Shown here one piece after another: positions 23,512 through 30,803 of a stretch of 35,209 bases of DNA (its first letter is position 1; every line of letters begins with the position of its first letter). Source of the DNA: Candidatus Mediterraneibacter merdigallinarum. GTDB taxonomy: Bacteria > Bacillota > Clostridia > Lachnospirales > Lachnospiraceae. The stretch lies in NCBI GenBank assembly GCA_019117305.1, contig DWZZ01000109.1, positions 1 to 35,209 on the forward strand, given 5' to 3'. The notes beneath the pieces were generated by a model. It did no database searches. It saw only the letters and a program-made list of their open reading frames with translations, and was not told the origin of the DNA. The position numbers were made by a program, and so were the translations under genes.

Positions 23512-24141
23512 TTATACCTGCCTTCCTGCCGCTCTCCTGATTGCGGCATTAATACTGTCATTCGGATTCCCTTCTCCACCATTCCCGCTCGACTGGGAGC
23601 CAGTACTAACCCTGTAAGTTCCCGCTCCTCTTCCGGCGCCGATGAATCTCGGGTTTTCCTTCAGATATTTTTCTGCTGCTTTCTTAAAATCAGTCTTATC
23701 GTCGACCATCTTCTCCACCTTGAACATGACATAATCCAAGTCATCTGATCTAACACCCTTTTCCCTGAGGATATTCTCATTCTTCATCCTCGCATTTTCC
23801 TTCCGAGCTTCGTCAAGATCGTGCTGGAGCTGTTCTGTATTCGGCTGCCTTTTAGCTTTCTGCTCCTTAAAATCATGAATTGCCTGTGTCACTTCCGCCT
23901 CTGACATCCCCTGACTGCGGAAATAATTTGCAAGCGCAGTGCGTTCGGCCTTATTTGCCCGTGCACTTGCGATCTCTTCTGCCTGTTCATAGGTGTACGT
24001 CCCGGATCCATGTGTTCCGGTAACACTCCCGACGTTTCCATTCTGGCCGCCGTTGCCAGCCCCGGCATTTCCGCCCTGCCCACCGGCAGATCCAACTCCC
24101 CCGCCGTCCTCGAAGAGCTGCAAAAACATTCTTTTTTTCAT
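23512..24141 (-). CDS. capsid scaffolding protein (DUF4355-like)
   Basis: The roughly 209-residue protein starts MKKRMFLQLFEDGGG. A Gly/Asn-rich flexible segment follows (residues about 14-45), then a long charged helix typical of scaffolds (YFRSQGMSEAEVTQAIHDF, LDEARKENARMKNENILRE). The C-terminus is Gly/Arg-rich, as needed to grip the capsid protein. It lies immediately before the capsid gene. GGAGG lies 9 bases before ATG 24141; the ATG two codons earlier (24147) would be only 3 bases away, so I prefer 24141. The N-terminal MFLQLFE resembles the Prp cleavage motif of ribosomal protein L27. Confidence 0.88.
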   Translation of the reverse strand: MKKRMFLQLFEDGGGVGSAGGQGGNAGAGNGGQNGNVGSVTGTHGSGTYTYEQAEEIASARANKAERTALANYFRSQGMSEAEVTQAIHDFKEQKAKRQPNTEQLQHDLDEARKENARMKNENILREKGVRSDDLDYVMFKVEKMVDDKTDFKKAAEKYLKENPRFIGAGRGAGTYRVSTGSQSSGNGGEGNPNDSINAAIRRAAGRQV

Positions 24142-24204
24142 TTCCATTTACCTCCGTTTTGCCTCGACAGGCTCCCGAGCTTTTAATGCCATCACGTTTT
24201 GGGC

Positions 24205-24233
24205 ATAAGAAAAACACCCTCTGCCGGGTGTTT
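24205..24233 (-). terminator. strong terminator after the Prp-like protease gene
   Basis: On the minus strand AAACACCC, a 6-base loop and GGGTGTTT (perfect 8 bp) are followed by TTCTTAT. The stem starts 2 bases after the protease stop codon. The next genes downstream are scaffold and capsid, and no clear promoter is visible in the 60-base gap. Confidence 0.85.
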
Positions 24234-24235
24234 AA

Positions 24236-24523
24236 TCACTGAAATTCTATACAGTTATATTCACGATCGATATCAACCAAACCGAGAAACCATGCATCGA
24301 CCAACAGCTTGCCTCCATCCGTCAGATTCTCCCACTCAACTACTGTCATGCCACTTCCTGTTTCTGACCGTATTTGATCTCCTGACAGGTCCGTAAGTGC
24401 ATTGATCAGTGCGCAAGTCAGTGCGGACACCGCAGTGCATGCTCTATCAATCCCATCCGGGCCAACGCATCCTGCATGACCACGCATCCTGATACTTTCT
24501 TCTCTTACAGTTACCTCTACCAA
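24236..24523 (-). CDS. Prp-type ribosomal-processing cysteine protease, phage copy
   Basis: The 95-residue protein matches the Prp (YsxB) family, which removes the N-terminal extension of ribosomal protein L27 in Firmicutes. It shows the catalytic histidine motif RGHAG (His16) and the catalytic cysteine motif DRACTAVSALT (Cys29), spaced as in the family. The start is TTG 24523, because AGGAGG lies 8 bases before it while the GTG at 24532 overlaps the ribosome site. It sits between the minor head gene block and the scaffold, where phages usually encode a prohead protease. Its substrates are therefore more likely scaffold and capsid than L27; this is inference. It is flanked by terminators on both sides. 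Confidence 0.88.
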   Translation of the reverse strand: MVEVTVREESIRMRGHAGCVGPDGIDRACTAVSALTCALINALTDLSGDQIRSETGSGMTVVEWENLTDGGKLLVDAWFLGLVDIDREYNCIEFQ

Positions 24524-24546
24524 CCGTCTCACCTCCTAAAAAGAGT

Positions 24547-24581
24547 ATAAAAATACCGCTCACTCCGAAGAATGAACGGTA
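24547..24581 (-). terminator. strong terminator after the immunity-like gene
   Basis: On the minus strand TACCGTTCATTC pairs with GAGTGAGCGGTA over 12 bp around a TTCG tetraloop, then TTTTTATAC. The stem begins at the base after the stop codon of the 88-residue gene. It should stop or reduce transcription in the middle of the head operon. Confidence 0.9.
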
Positions 24582-24848
24582 CTATATAACTGCTTTTAAT
24601 GTCTTCTCATATTCGATTCTTAATTGCCTCTTGAATTCTTCAATCTCTTCCCGTGTCATCCCGGGCTCTCCAGATGCGCATATATCTGGCGTCTCATCGT
24701 TCAGTATTTCTGTAGCCTTCGGCTGCTCGGTATGCATCTCATCATAATACCTCACCAACCTTCCCTCTAAATCGCATGAAAAATCATAGATATCTTCTGG
24801 AGTGTTATCTAAAAAATCTTTGATATAATTCATTATTTTCTCAAACAT
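24582..24848 (-). CDS. acidic 88-residue protein, possible immunity partner of the minor head toxin-like domain
   Basis: The small cytosolic protein has about 22 acidic and 11 basic residues and no membrane segment. The pattern ETPDICASGEPG, then EEFKRQLRIEYEK near the C-terminus, resembles the layout of small immunity proteins of contact-dependent and polymorphic toxin systems, which are typically acidic to match basic nucleases. It overlaps the minor head gene by 8 bases (ATGTTTGA) and has a strong AAGGAGGTG ribosome site, so it is made with it. It is followed at once by a strong terminator. I cannot name a family. It could instead be an ordinary small head accessory protein. Confidence 0.7.
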   Translation of the reverse strand: MFEKIMNYIKDFLDNTPEDIYDFSCDLEGRLVRYYDEMHTEQPKATEILNDETPDICASGEPGMTREEIEEFKRQLRIEYEKTLKAVI

Positions 24849-26508
24849 CTTGCCACACCTCCTTAGGGCGCTTACGTCTCACGACAGAAACAATATCCCC
24901 AGTATTTTTATTTTTTACCGCTACCAGCTGCCGCTCTGAATCAAAATAAATCAATTTATTTTCGCCTTCAGTATATTTAGGTGCGCCACTGATAAATTTT
25001 ATCAATTCTTCTTCTGATACTTCCGGCAATCCTGGCTTATTCAATCTCGGCAGGCGGCTCAGTGCATGGACAGACATGTATATTTCATTATCTGCAAAGC
25101 GATCGTATGCATCCTTTGACTTCTGTTTGAAATCATCCGACCATGCTTTTTTATTGATATCCGAATAAGCGTCCACCTTTTTCTTTAGAATGTCGAACCC
25201 TTCAGGGTCATTGTACTTCATCTGGCGGAAGTCTGCAAGGCTTCCCGCGCTGTCTCCGATAATTCTCTTATACCTGTCATACTGATTTGAGTCTCTTGTG
25301 GCATTCCGGATCATCTCCGGAGTATACTTCGCATTCTGCCGCTTTGTATTTGTTGCCACACGCCCACGCAGGTCATAATAGATTCTCTCTCGTTGCTGAG
25401 GGATTCCCATTTTTTTGGAAAACACAGAATACTGATCAAGCATCCCCTGATATTTCGCTTTTGCCAGCATCACGTCATCTGGATCAGCGCCACCTTCCTT
25501 TAGTAACTGAACTTTTTCCCTTTGCGCCCGCATCTTCGTCTCCATCTGACGCTGCGCCTGTGAAGCCTGATATGGTGTATATGCCTTTCCATTATAGACT
25601 TTCGTCTGCTGCTCCTTCGCTTCAAGTTCTCGGAGCCGTTCTGGACTATATGTACGAACAGAATATCCAGGAATAAACGCCAGATAACTGTGCCGACAGT
25701 TCGCTCCGCACAGCCCGTCGACATCCCCGAGATGACATACATCTTGAAGCTCCTGTTTTGTATAGACGTTTCCACCCCACCAGTGGGATGGACGATGCCC
25801 CGCATGCCAAGTCACTTCATATGTATCTGTCCCCAGGTTCTTTGCCACCATCTCATTGATCTGCGCCGACAACTGTGATACACCGGTCATAATTGCTCGC
25901 CGGGAGGCCACTGTCGCCCGGCAAGTATACCCTGAAGCATAATCTATCGTTTTTAGCCCGGATGCAGTCAACTCCTTCACAACTCGACGTAGAACTGTAT
26001 TGTAATCAAAAGATCCCGTCACTATATCCAAGCAGGCCCGATCAAGATATTTCTGATAATATTGAGCCAATGGGGTAAAAGCCCTCTTGCCATTGCCCAT
26101 GTCAACCGTCATTCCCAGAGAACGAGTAATATTCTCAATCTCATCATTTGTCTGAGCGATAACAGCCTGGGCCCACTGCTGAACATCCTCATTCTCTTCC
26201 AATGGAATAAACGTGCCATTAATCTGCTCATATGCATCTTCATATCGGACATATTCCCAGTTTGACACTTTATCATACAGTTCCCATATCTCCGGATCTG
26301 TCTTCCCCGTCAGCCTTTTAATTTCCTGCTCAATAAATTCAGTGCTATTTCCAAGAACTATTAACTTATTGATCTGATAATCTGCTGTACTTGTAATTTC
26401 GCCTGTCTTCTGAATCCTGCGTATAATGTCCGTAAAAATCCTGTCCTGCAGTTCATAAAACAGTTTTTCAACTCGAAGCGGAAGACTTCCTTTCTGTTCT
26501 GGTGTCAT
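24841..26508 (-). CDS. minor head protein (Phage_min_cap2) with C-terminal nuclease-like domain
   Basis: The 555-residue protein has two regions. Residues 1-290 are a minor capsid protein type 2, with the hallmark WHAGHRPSHWWGG (234-246) and GLCGANCRHSY (265-275). Residues about 290-465 are a long charged helical linker. The last 76-80 residues form a separate domain with HALSRLPRL (His481, Arg485, Arg488), a central strand LIYFDSERQLVAV, and DIVSVVRRKRPKEVW at the end (Ser541, Arg544, Trp552). This layout of His/Arg helix then strands ending in Ser/Val-Arg and Trp resembles phage BECR-fold (barnase-EndoU-colicin E5/D-RelE) nucleases. The nuclease call is inference; the minor head call is firm. 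AGGAG lies 9 bases before the ATG. Confidence 0.88.
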   Translation of the reverse strand: MTPEQKGSLPLRVEKLFYELQDRIFTDIIRRIQKTGEITSTADYQINKLIVLGNSTEFIEQEIKRLTGKTDPEIWELYDKVSNWEYVRYEDAYEQINGTFIPLEENEDVQQWAQAVIAQTNDEIENITRSLGMTVDMGNGKRAFTPLAQYYQKYLDRACLDIVTGSFDYNTVLRRVVKELTASGLKTIDYASGYTCRATVASRRAIMTGVSQLSAQINEMVAKNLGTDTYEVTWHAGHRPSHWWGGNVYTKQELQDVCHLGDVDGLCGANCRHSYLAFIPGYSVRTYSPERLRELEAKEQQTKVYNGKAYTPYQASQAQRQMETKMRAQREKVQLLKEGGADPDDVMLAKAKYQGMLDQYSVFSKKMGIPQQRERIYYDLRGRVATNTKRQNAKYTPEMIRNATRDSNQYDRYKRIIGDSAGSLADFRQMKYNDPEGFDILKKKVDAYSDINKKAWSDDFKQKSKDAYDRFADNEIYMSVHALSRLPRLNKPGLPEVSEEELIKFISGAPKYTEGENKLIYFDSERQLVAVKNKNTGDIVSVVRRKRPKEVWQDV

Positions 26509-26520
26509 GCGCCATCACTC

Positions 26521-27939
26521 CTATTCCGGATCCGGGATTTCCTGCACGACGTGTTGCGCCGCTTCCTCTTCCGTCTCTCCATACCATTTTGCACGATACT
26601 CCACAAGCGTCATAGCTCCCATACTGACGTCCTGGCGATCTGACTGCCGTTCCGCCTGCTTGTCTTCAATAATTGAATCGTCAAAGTCTACAACAATCTC
26701 AGTATCCGGATTCGTATTTACGCCAAGTACTCTGCCAAGTCGCGCGATGATTCTGATCAACTCATCTAGGACAGGCTCCAAGATCAGTTCATGCTTATTG
26801 ATAGTGCGGAACATGTCACTGTTCTCTGATATTACCTGCGTTGCCGTCTGAATGCTGCCATTTTCAAACTTATAATGATTCTGCCCGAATCCACATTTCA
26901 TCGACAGGATATTCAAATTATCATTGATTGCCTTCTCATGTGCATCTGCACGAAGGTCCATATCAACAGTCTCAATAGGCTTTCCGCCCTCCTGCTGAAG
27001 ATATCCTTCCGGCAGCTGATAGAATACTACATCGTTCGGATCAAAGACAGGATTTCCAAGAATATCTACCCCCATCAGCTCTGGGGCTGCAAAAATCCTT
27101 TTCTTTCCAAGGATGAACTCATTGATATATGAATCATATACCGTGTCTAAGCCTCTTAGAATATCCAGACTGTTCGCAAAAATCGCAACCCCCATCGGAT
27201 TATCCTTATCCGAATTATTTGCAATGTTCAGCCGGTCAATTACAAACTGCCGTTCCGGTGATCCTGTGTCTATCTTTTCCGACATCGTCTCGAACCCTTT
27301 CAGATCCACCCAGTCCTTTACTGGGATTTCTCTTCCTGCCCCTGACGTACATTCAGCCACGTGATTCTCTATCACATACACTCCATCTTTCAGTAGATGA
27401 AGCTGAATGTGCGCATATTTCTTAGACTTTATAACCTTCGGAAAAACAAAAGCGCATTCGGAAACATATCCATTACACCATGACAATGGGTATATATTAG
27501 ATGCGGAAACATAGTTGATTTTTATCCGCCCCGCATCGCCCGGAATAACAGCGCCGTCTTCACTCACCTCGATATTATCAAGATACGGGACATATGCCAC
27601 GGTGCCCGTATATGCTTTCCTTTCCTGGTAATCATTTCCAACCACCGAAAAGTTATTGTCGTCCAAAACTTTCATGACAAATTTACTCGTCGTCTCATCC
27701 TGAATAGTGATTTGCACCCGCTCATTGAGAAGCAAATCCGCGATATCCTCTGACAGCTTCTTTGCCATACCCAGGCTGAGCCTCCGACACGGAACATGGT
27801 CTTTTCCATTATACATCTTATACCGATGGAACTTGTTCACATCTCCCACATACCAGCTTTTCCATACGCGGATCAGGGAATAGAACGAAGAGTCCACAGT
27901 GTCATACCCTGCTTTATTCAGATATTTTTTTATGTCCAT
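26521..27939 (-). CDS. phage portal protein (SPP1 gp6-like)
   Basis: The 472-residue portal subunit forms the dodecameric DNA gateway of the head. Its N-terminus (MDIKKYLNKAGYDTVDSS, then WKSWYVGDVNKFHRYKMYNG) and the segment LSLGMAKKLSEDIADLLLNE match the SPP1-type portal family. The tail includes the helical TQVISENSDMFRTINKHE stretch and a closing acidic end. Its start is flush with the terminase stop (TAAATG), and the next gene follows after 12 bases. Length is normal. Confidence 0.92.
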   Translation of the reverse strand: MDIKKYLNKAGYDTVDSSFYSLIRVWKSWYVGDVNKFHRYKMYNGKDHVPCRRLSLGMAKKLSEDIADLLLNERVQITIQDETTSKFVMKVLDDNNFSVVGNDYQERKAYTGTVAYVPYLDNIEVSEDGAVIPGDAGRIKINYVSASNIYPLSWCNGYVSECAFVFPKVIKSKKYAHIQLHLLKDGVYVIENHVAECTSGAGREIPVKDWVDLKGFETMSEKIDTGSPERQFVIDRLNIANNSDKDNPMGVAIFANSLDILRGLDTVYDSYINEFILGKKRIFAAPELMGVDILGNPVFDPNDVVFYQLPEGYLQQEGGKPIETVDMDLRADAHEKAINDNLNILSMKCGFGQNHYKFENGSIQTATQVISENSDMFRTINKHELILEPVLDELIRIIARLGRVLGVNTNPDTEIVVDFDDSIIEDKQAERQSDRQDVSMGAMTLVEYRAKWYGETEEEAAQHVVQEIPDPE

Positions 27940-29661
27940 TTATTCATCCCTTTCTCCATCCGGCAGAAAATACTTAATCTTATTCCACAGCCCCATTATC
28001 AGATATCTCCATGCATCACAGCAGTGATCATCAACCTTCATAGGCTTTTCTTTCCCGGACTCTATAGACTTCGGATCATACTCATAAGTTCCCATTTCCC
28101 GGATTAGATTCTCCTGCTTCTCTGACACACTCATAATCTGATATGTCAGACACTTCTGAACACGCTGAATGCCGACAGCGACATCATTCTCAGCATCTTT
28201 AATAACAATTCCATAGTGTCTGGTCTGCATGGCCAGACGCTTGATTTCCTCTGCAAGCCCTTTTGCAGATGGATCTATAAATACATAAAAAGCACTGCAG
28301 GAACATTCCTCATGCAGTGCATCTGTAAATTCTATTAATTCTCTCGCGTAATCGGAAGGACTTTTCTGCTTTCCTGAATCCCGTCCGGAATGATAAAACT
28401 CATCAATCCCTTCTATTCTACGCTTATTAATGTTCACGCCGGCGGCCTGATAAGTAGTGGCGTTCTGCTGACCGTAATCCACACCGATTCCAATCAGTTT
28501 ATAATGCTTCGACTCTGGCTCATGCCGATGATTCTCGTTAAACATATAGTAGATCAAATCGTCTACACCAATGCATTCACCCAGCCATACCCAACGATAT
28601 AGTCTAAAGTCGGTCTCTTTCAGAAGTTCCGCAGATTCAAGCAACTTCTTTCCAAGCCAGCTTACAGGTACATCCCGATAGTCGATATGTTTATGGACTA
28701 CGTCCGGCCGGAGCTCCATTTTCTGACACCAAACATTTACCGGAGCATTCGGGTTCTTCGGCGGATTGTACAGGTACAGCATTCGGAATGACTCATCATT
28801 ACCTCTGACGAATGTTGCCTCAATATTGGTCAGTTCTTCCTCGCCCTCACCAACATCGAAGAACTCTGTCAGCTCATCCAGAATAACCAGCCTGATTGGC
28901 TTGTCCTCATCGATGATACCCTTCGTATCATCAATGCTGTCTGATCCGGAAAAATAAATCACGTTGCCCGTCTTTTTATGCCGAATTTCCATCGGAGAAA
29001 CTCCGATATCAAAATCATCCTTGCTTAAACCAAGGCGGCCAATCGCCCGGATCATTTCTTTATATACCGTCTTACGAAGCTTGTTATGGCGTTTACGTAG
29101 CACAACAACCGCTGCCGGCTCATCGGAAACGATAGTTGATATTCCCAGGATACCGGAAAAACTGGACTTTGTTCCGGCACGACCAGATGTAATAATCTGA
29201 TGCTCATGCTCCTGATCATCAAAAATATCCCATAATTCAGGAATAATTACATCATGTGGATCTGTCCCTGCAGTTTCCACCACTTCCGGATCCACTTTCT
29301 GGACCTTCTCCTTTTGAGCCTGCATCAGTTGAATCTTAGCAGTCTGCGCCTCCAGATCCGAATCTGTCCTTCCGTTCTGCCCGGAATACTTCGCGATCGC
29401 TTCATAGGCTTTCACATTGCCAGCCAGCCCTTCCTTGATCATGGCCATATTTAAAGCCGACTCCAGAGTACACTCAACACCGAGTGCCTCCAGAACCGGC
29501 TTCCATTCTTCACTATCTATTTCAGCAGTCAGCAGCATGTTCAGCGTCTTCCGGAAGTCCGCCTTCCGACGCCTGGCCTCCCCGCTTGCTTTACCGCCTC
29601 TTCTTCCATATTCTCGAGCTTCGCTCGGGCTTAAACGTATCAGGTTCTTTTCATTCGCCAC
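27940..29661 (-). CDS. terminase: TerS-like N-terminal domain fused to TerL
   Basis: The 573-residue protein drives DNA packaging. Residues about 10-95 resemble a small-terminase domain (EYGRRGGKASGEARRRKADF, LTAEIDSEEWKPVLEALG, then MIKEGLAGNVKAYEAIAKYSG), usually a separate gene. From about 140 onward it is a large terminase: Walker A SGRAGTKSS (159-167), Walker B LVILDEL (258-264), and nuclease acids Asp395 (GVDYGQQN), Asp463 (FIDPSAKG) and Asp549 (DDHCCDAWRY), all present. The start is GTG 29661 with AAGGTGG upstream. No internal stop or frameshift separates the two parts. No separate small terminase gene is seen upstream. Confidence 0.92.
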   Translation of the reverse strand: MANEKNLIRLSPSEAREYGRRGGKASGEARRRKADFRKTLNMLLTAEIDSEEWKPVLEALGVECTLESALNMAMIKEGLAGNVKAYEAIAKYSGQNGRTDSDLEAQTAKIQLMQAQKEKVQKVDPEVVETAGTDPHDVIIPELWDIFDDQEHEHQIITSGRAGTKSSFSGILGISTIVSDEPAAVVVLRKRHNKLRKTVYKEMIRAIGRLGLSKDDFDIGVSPMEIRHKKTGNVIYFSGSDSIDDTKGIIDEDKPIRLVILDELTEFFDVGEGEEELTNIEATFVRGNDESFRMLYLYNPPKNPNAPVNVWCQKMELRPDVVHKHIDYRDVPVSWLGKKLLESAELLKETDFRLYRWVWLGECIGVDDLIYYMFNENHRHEPESKHYKLIGIGVDYGQQNATTYQAAGVNINKRRIEGIDEFYHSGRDSGKQKSPSDYARELIEFTDALHEECSCSAFYVFIDPSAKGLAEEIKRLAMQTRHYGIVIKDAENDVAVGIQRVQKCLTYQIMSVSEKQENLIREMGTYEYDPKSIESGKEKPMKVDDHCCDAWRYLIMGLWNKIKYFLPDGERDE

Positions 29662-29699
29662 TTCACCACCTTCAATTCTGGCTTATTATTTCTGTAAAA

Positions 29700-29769
29700 G
29701 CGGAGCACCCGGAGTCGAACCGGGACACAGGGCGCGACCCTGCACATCTGCCGTTGATGATATGCCCGC
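29700..29769 (-). tRNA. degenerate tRNA-like element, anticodon position CGC
   Basis: On the minus strand the 70 bases fold as a tRNA: acceptor GCGGGCA against TGCTCCGC (one bulge), D stem CATC/GATG with GG in the loop, anticodon stem GCAGG/CCTGT with 7-base loop GTCGCGC, and a canonical T arm CCCGG TTCGACT CCGGG. The variable loop has only 2 bases and no CCA is encoded. The anticodon would be CGC (Ala GCG codon) but charging is doubtful. It lies 38 bases before the terminase start. Confidence 0.55.
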
Positions 29770-29773
29770 ATAG

Positions 29774-29798
29774 AAAAAGAGACACCGAAGTGCCTCTC
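29774..29798 (-). terminator. terminator after the accessory operon
   Basis: On the minus strand GAGA-GG-CAC, a TTCG loop and GTG-TCTC are followed by TTTTTCTA. The two G residues are bulged. It lies 12 bases after the stop of the 51-residue ORF and just before the tRNA-like element. Confidence 0.75.
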
Positions 29799-29810
29799 GG
29801 ATTTTGTTCC

Positions 29811-29966
29811 TTATTTTGCATACTTTGTTGTTTGCGTTTTATGCATTCCAACTTTCACTTTTGGCTCGGGTACAACAAATGCATTAGCCCCTATTTCTGT
29901 CATAATTTTGCGCTGCTTATTGGCTTTTACTTTCTTGAAACAATTTTTTTCCAAAACAGTTTTCAT
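29811..29966 (-). CDS. 51-residue basic peptide coupled to the GAF/membrane gene
   Basis: This ORF starts MKTVLEKNCFKKVKANK and ends HKTQTTKYAK, with 12 lysines, one arginine and three glutamates. An AAAGGAGG site lies inside the end of the upstream gene, and the ATG overlaps its TGA stop (ATGA), so the two are translationally coupled. There is no membrane helix. A terminator follows directly. I recognise no family. The strong ribosome site and tight coupling make it a convincing small gene, possibly a partner of the upstream protein. Confidence 0.7.
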   Translation of the reverse strand: MKTVLEKNCFKKVKANKQRKIMTEIGANAFVVPEPKVKVGMHKTQTTKYAK

Positions 29967-30760
29967 AACAAACCTCCTTTTGCCTTAAACAGCTCTGGAA
30001 CCTTTTCATATAATTGCTGTGTATAATTCAAGATAAGATCCGACAAAGCCTCTTTGTTTTCTTGAGTAACCTTTATGTCATTTTTGCTATCAAAAGCAAT
30101 AATGGCAATCACATCTCCATTTTCCGAAAAAATCGGGCATACAATAATAAATCTTAAATCGTTAGTTTTGTTTATCTGATATTCTGATAAATGATAATCT
30201 GTACTATTACTCTGTATAAGATTATCATCATAAACCATTTTCTTTGTTACAAAACACTCGCCAACCAGTCCCTGTTTCTCTTCTGACGGAAAAACCTGAA
30301 ATTTTAAGTCATTTGTAATACCTGGTTCTGCTAATCCATCTATATTCTTAATTCTGAAAAAGAGTGCATTATTTTTATTTATGATATGGGCAATTCTCCA
30401 TTTCAATGTTTTCTCAGGGACAAAAATCCTCACATCAATATGGCAATAATCTCTATCAACTATTTTTGCAAGCGTCATAACCATTATTTCTTTTGTGTAT
30501 TTAATCAATTCGGCGGCTTGACGTCTGTATATATTCTCTCGCAACTCCGAAAGAATAATATTTACGGTTAGCAATGCAAAAGTCAAAAATATGCTGGCAA
30601 TAAAGAAAATCAATTTAAGACATTCTATATCCACATTTGTCCCTATATACCCTCTTTTTTGTGCCCATAAAAAAGCATCTGTAGATCCCAGAAAATTACA
30701 TAAAGCCGGAATTAGTGAAAAAATAATTCCTTTTACAATGATATCTTTTGTTCCCCTCAT
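29963..30760 (-). CDS. two-TM membrane protein with C-terminal GAF-like sensor domain
   Basis: The 265-residue protein has two N-terminal hydrophobic helices (residues about 7-24 and 48-70) with a short loop between. A linking helix of about 20 residues follows, then a cytosolic domain (about 95-255). Its strands RIAHIINKNNALFFRIKN, GLVGECFVTKK and LRFIIVCPIFSENGDVIAI follow the GAF layout. No catalytic or output domain is attached. AAAGGA lies 10 bases before the ATG. The gene is A+T-rich: one line of it, 30001-30060, has 19 G/C out of 60 by hand count, well below its neighbours. It sits in a late-operon moron position, suggesting a lysogenic-conversion or defence role. Not a structural protein. 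Confidence 0.75.
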   Translation of the reverse strand: MRGTKDIIVKGIIFSLIPALCNFLGSTDAFLWAQKRGYIGTNVDIECLKLIFFIASIFLTFALLTVNIILSELRENIYRRQAAELIKYTKEIMVMTLAKIVDRDYCHIDVRIFVPEKTLKWRIAHIINKNNALFFRIKNIDGLAEPGITNDLKFQVFPSEEKQGLVGECFVTKKMVYDDNLIQSNSTDYHLSEYQINKTNDLRFIIVCPIFSENGDVIAIIAFDSKNDIKVTQENKEALSDLILNYTQQLYEKVPELFKAKGGLL

Positions 30761-30803
30761 ATTAGTTTTATCCTTTTATTTATGTTACCATACAGGCGCA
30801 TAG

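Noticed and set aside
29417-29773. Plus-strand frame ending in a Gly-Ala-Pro-Gly-Val-Glu-Pro-Gly stretch
   Set aside because: This is a typical translation of the antisense T arm of a tRNA; it reflects the tRNA-like element, not a gene.
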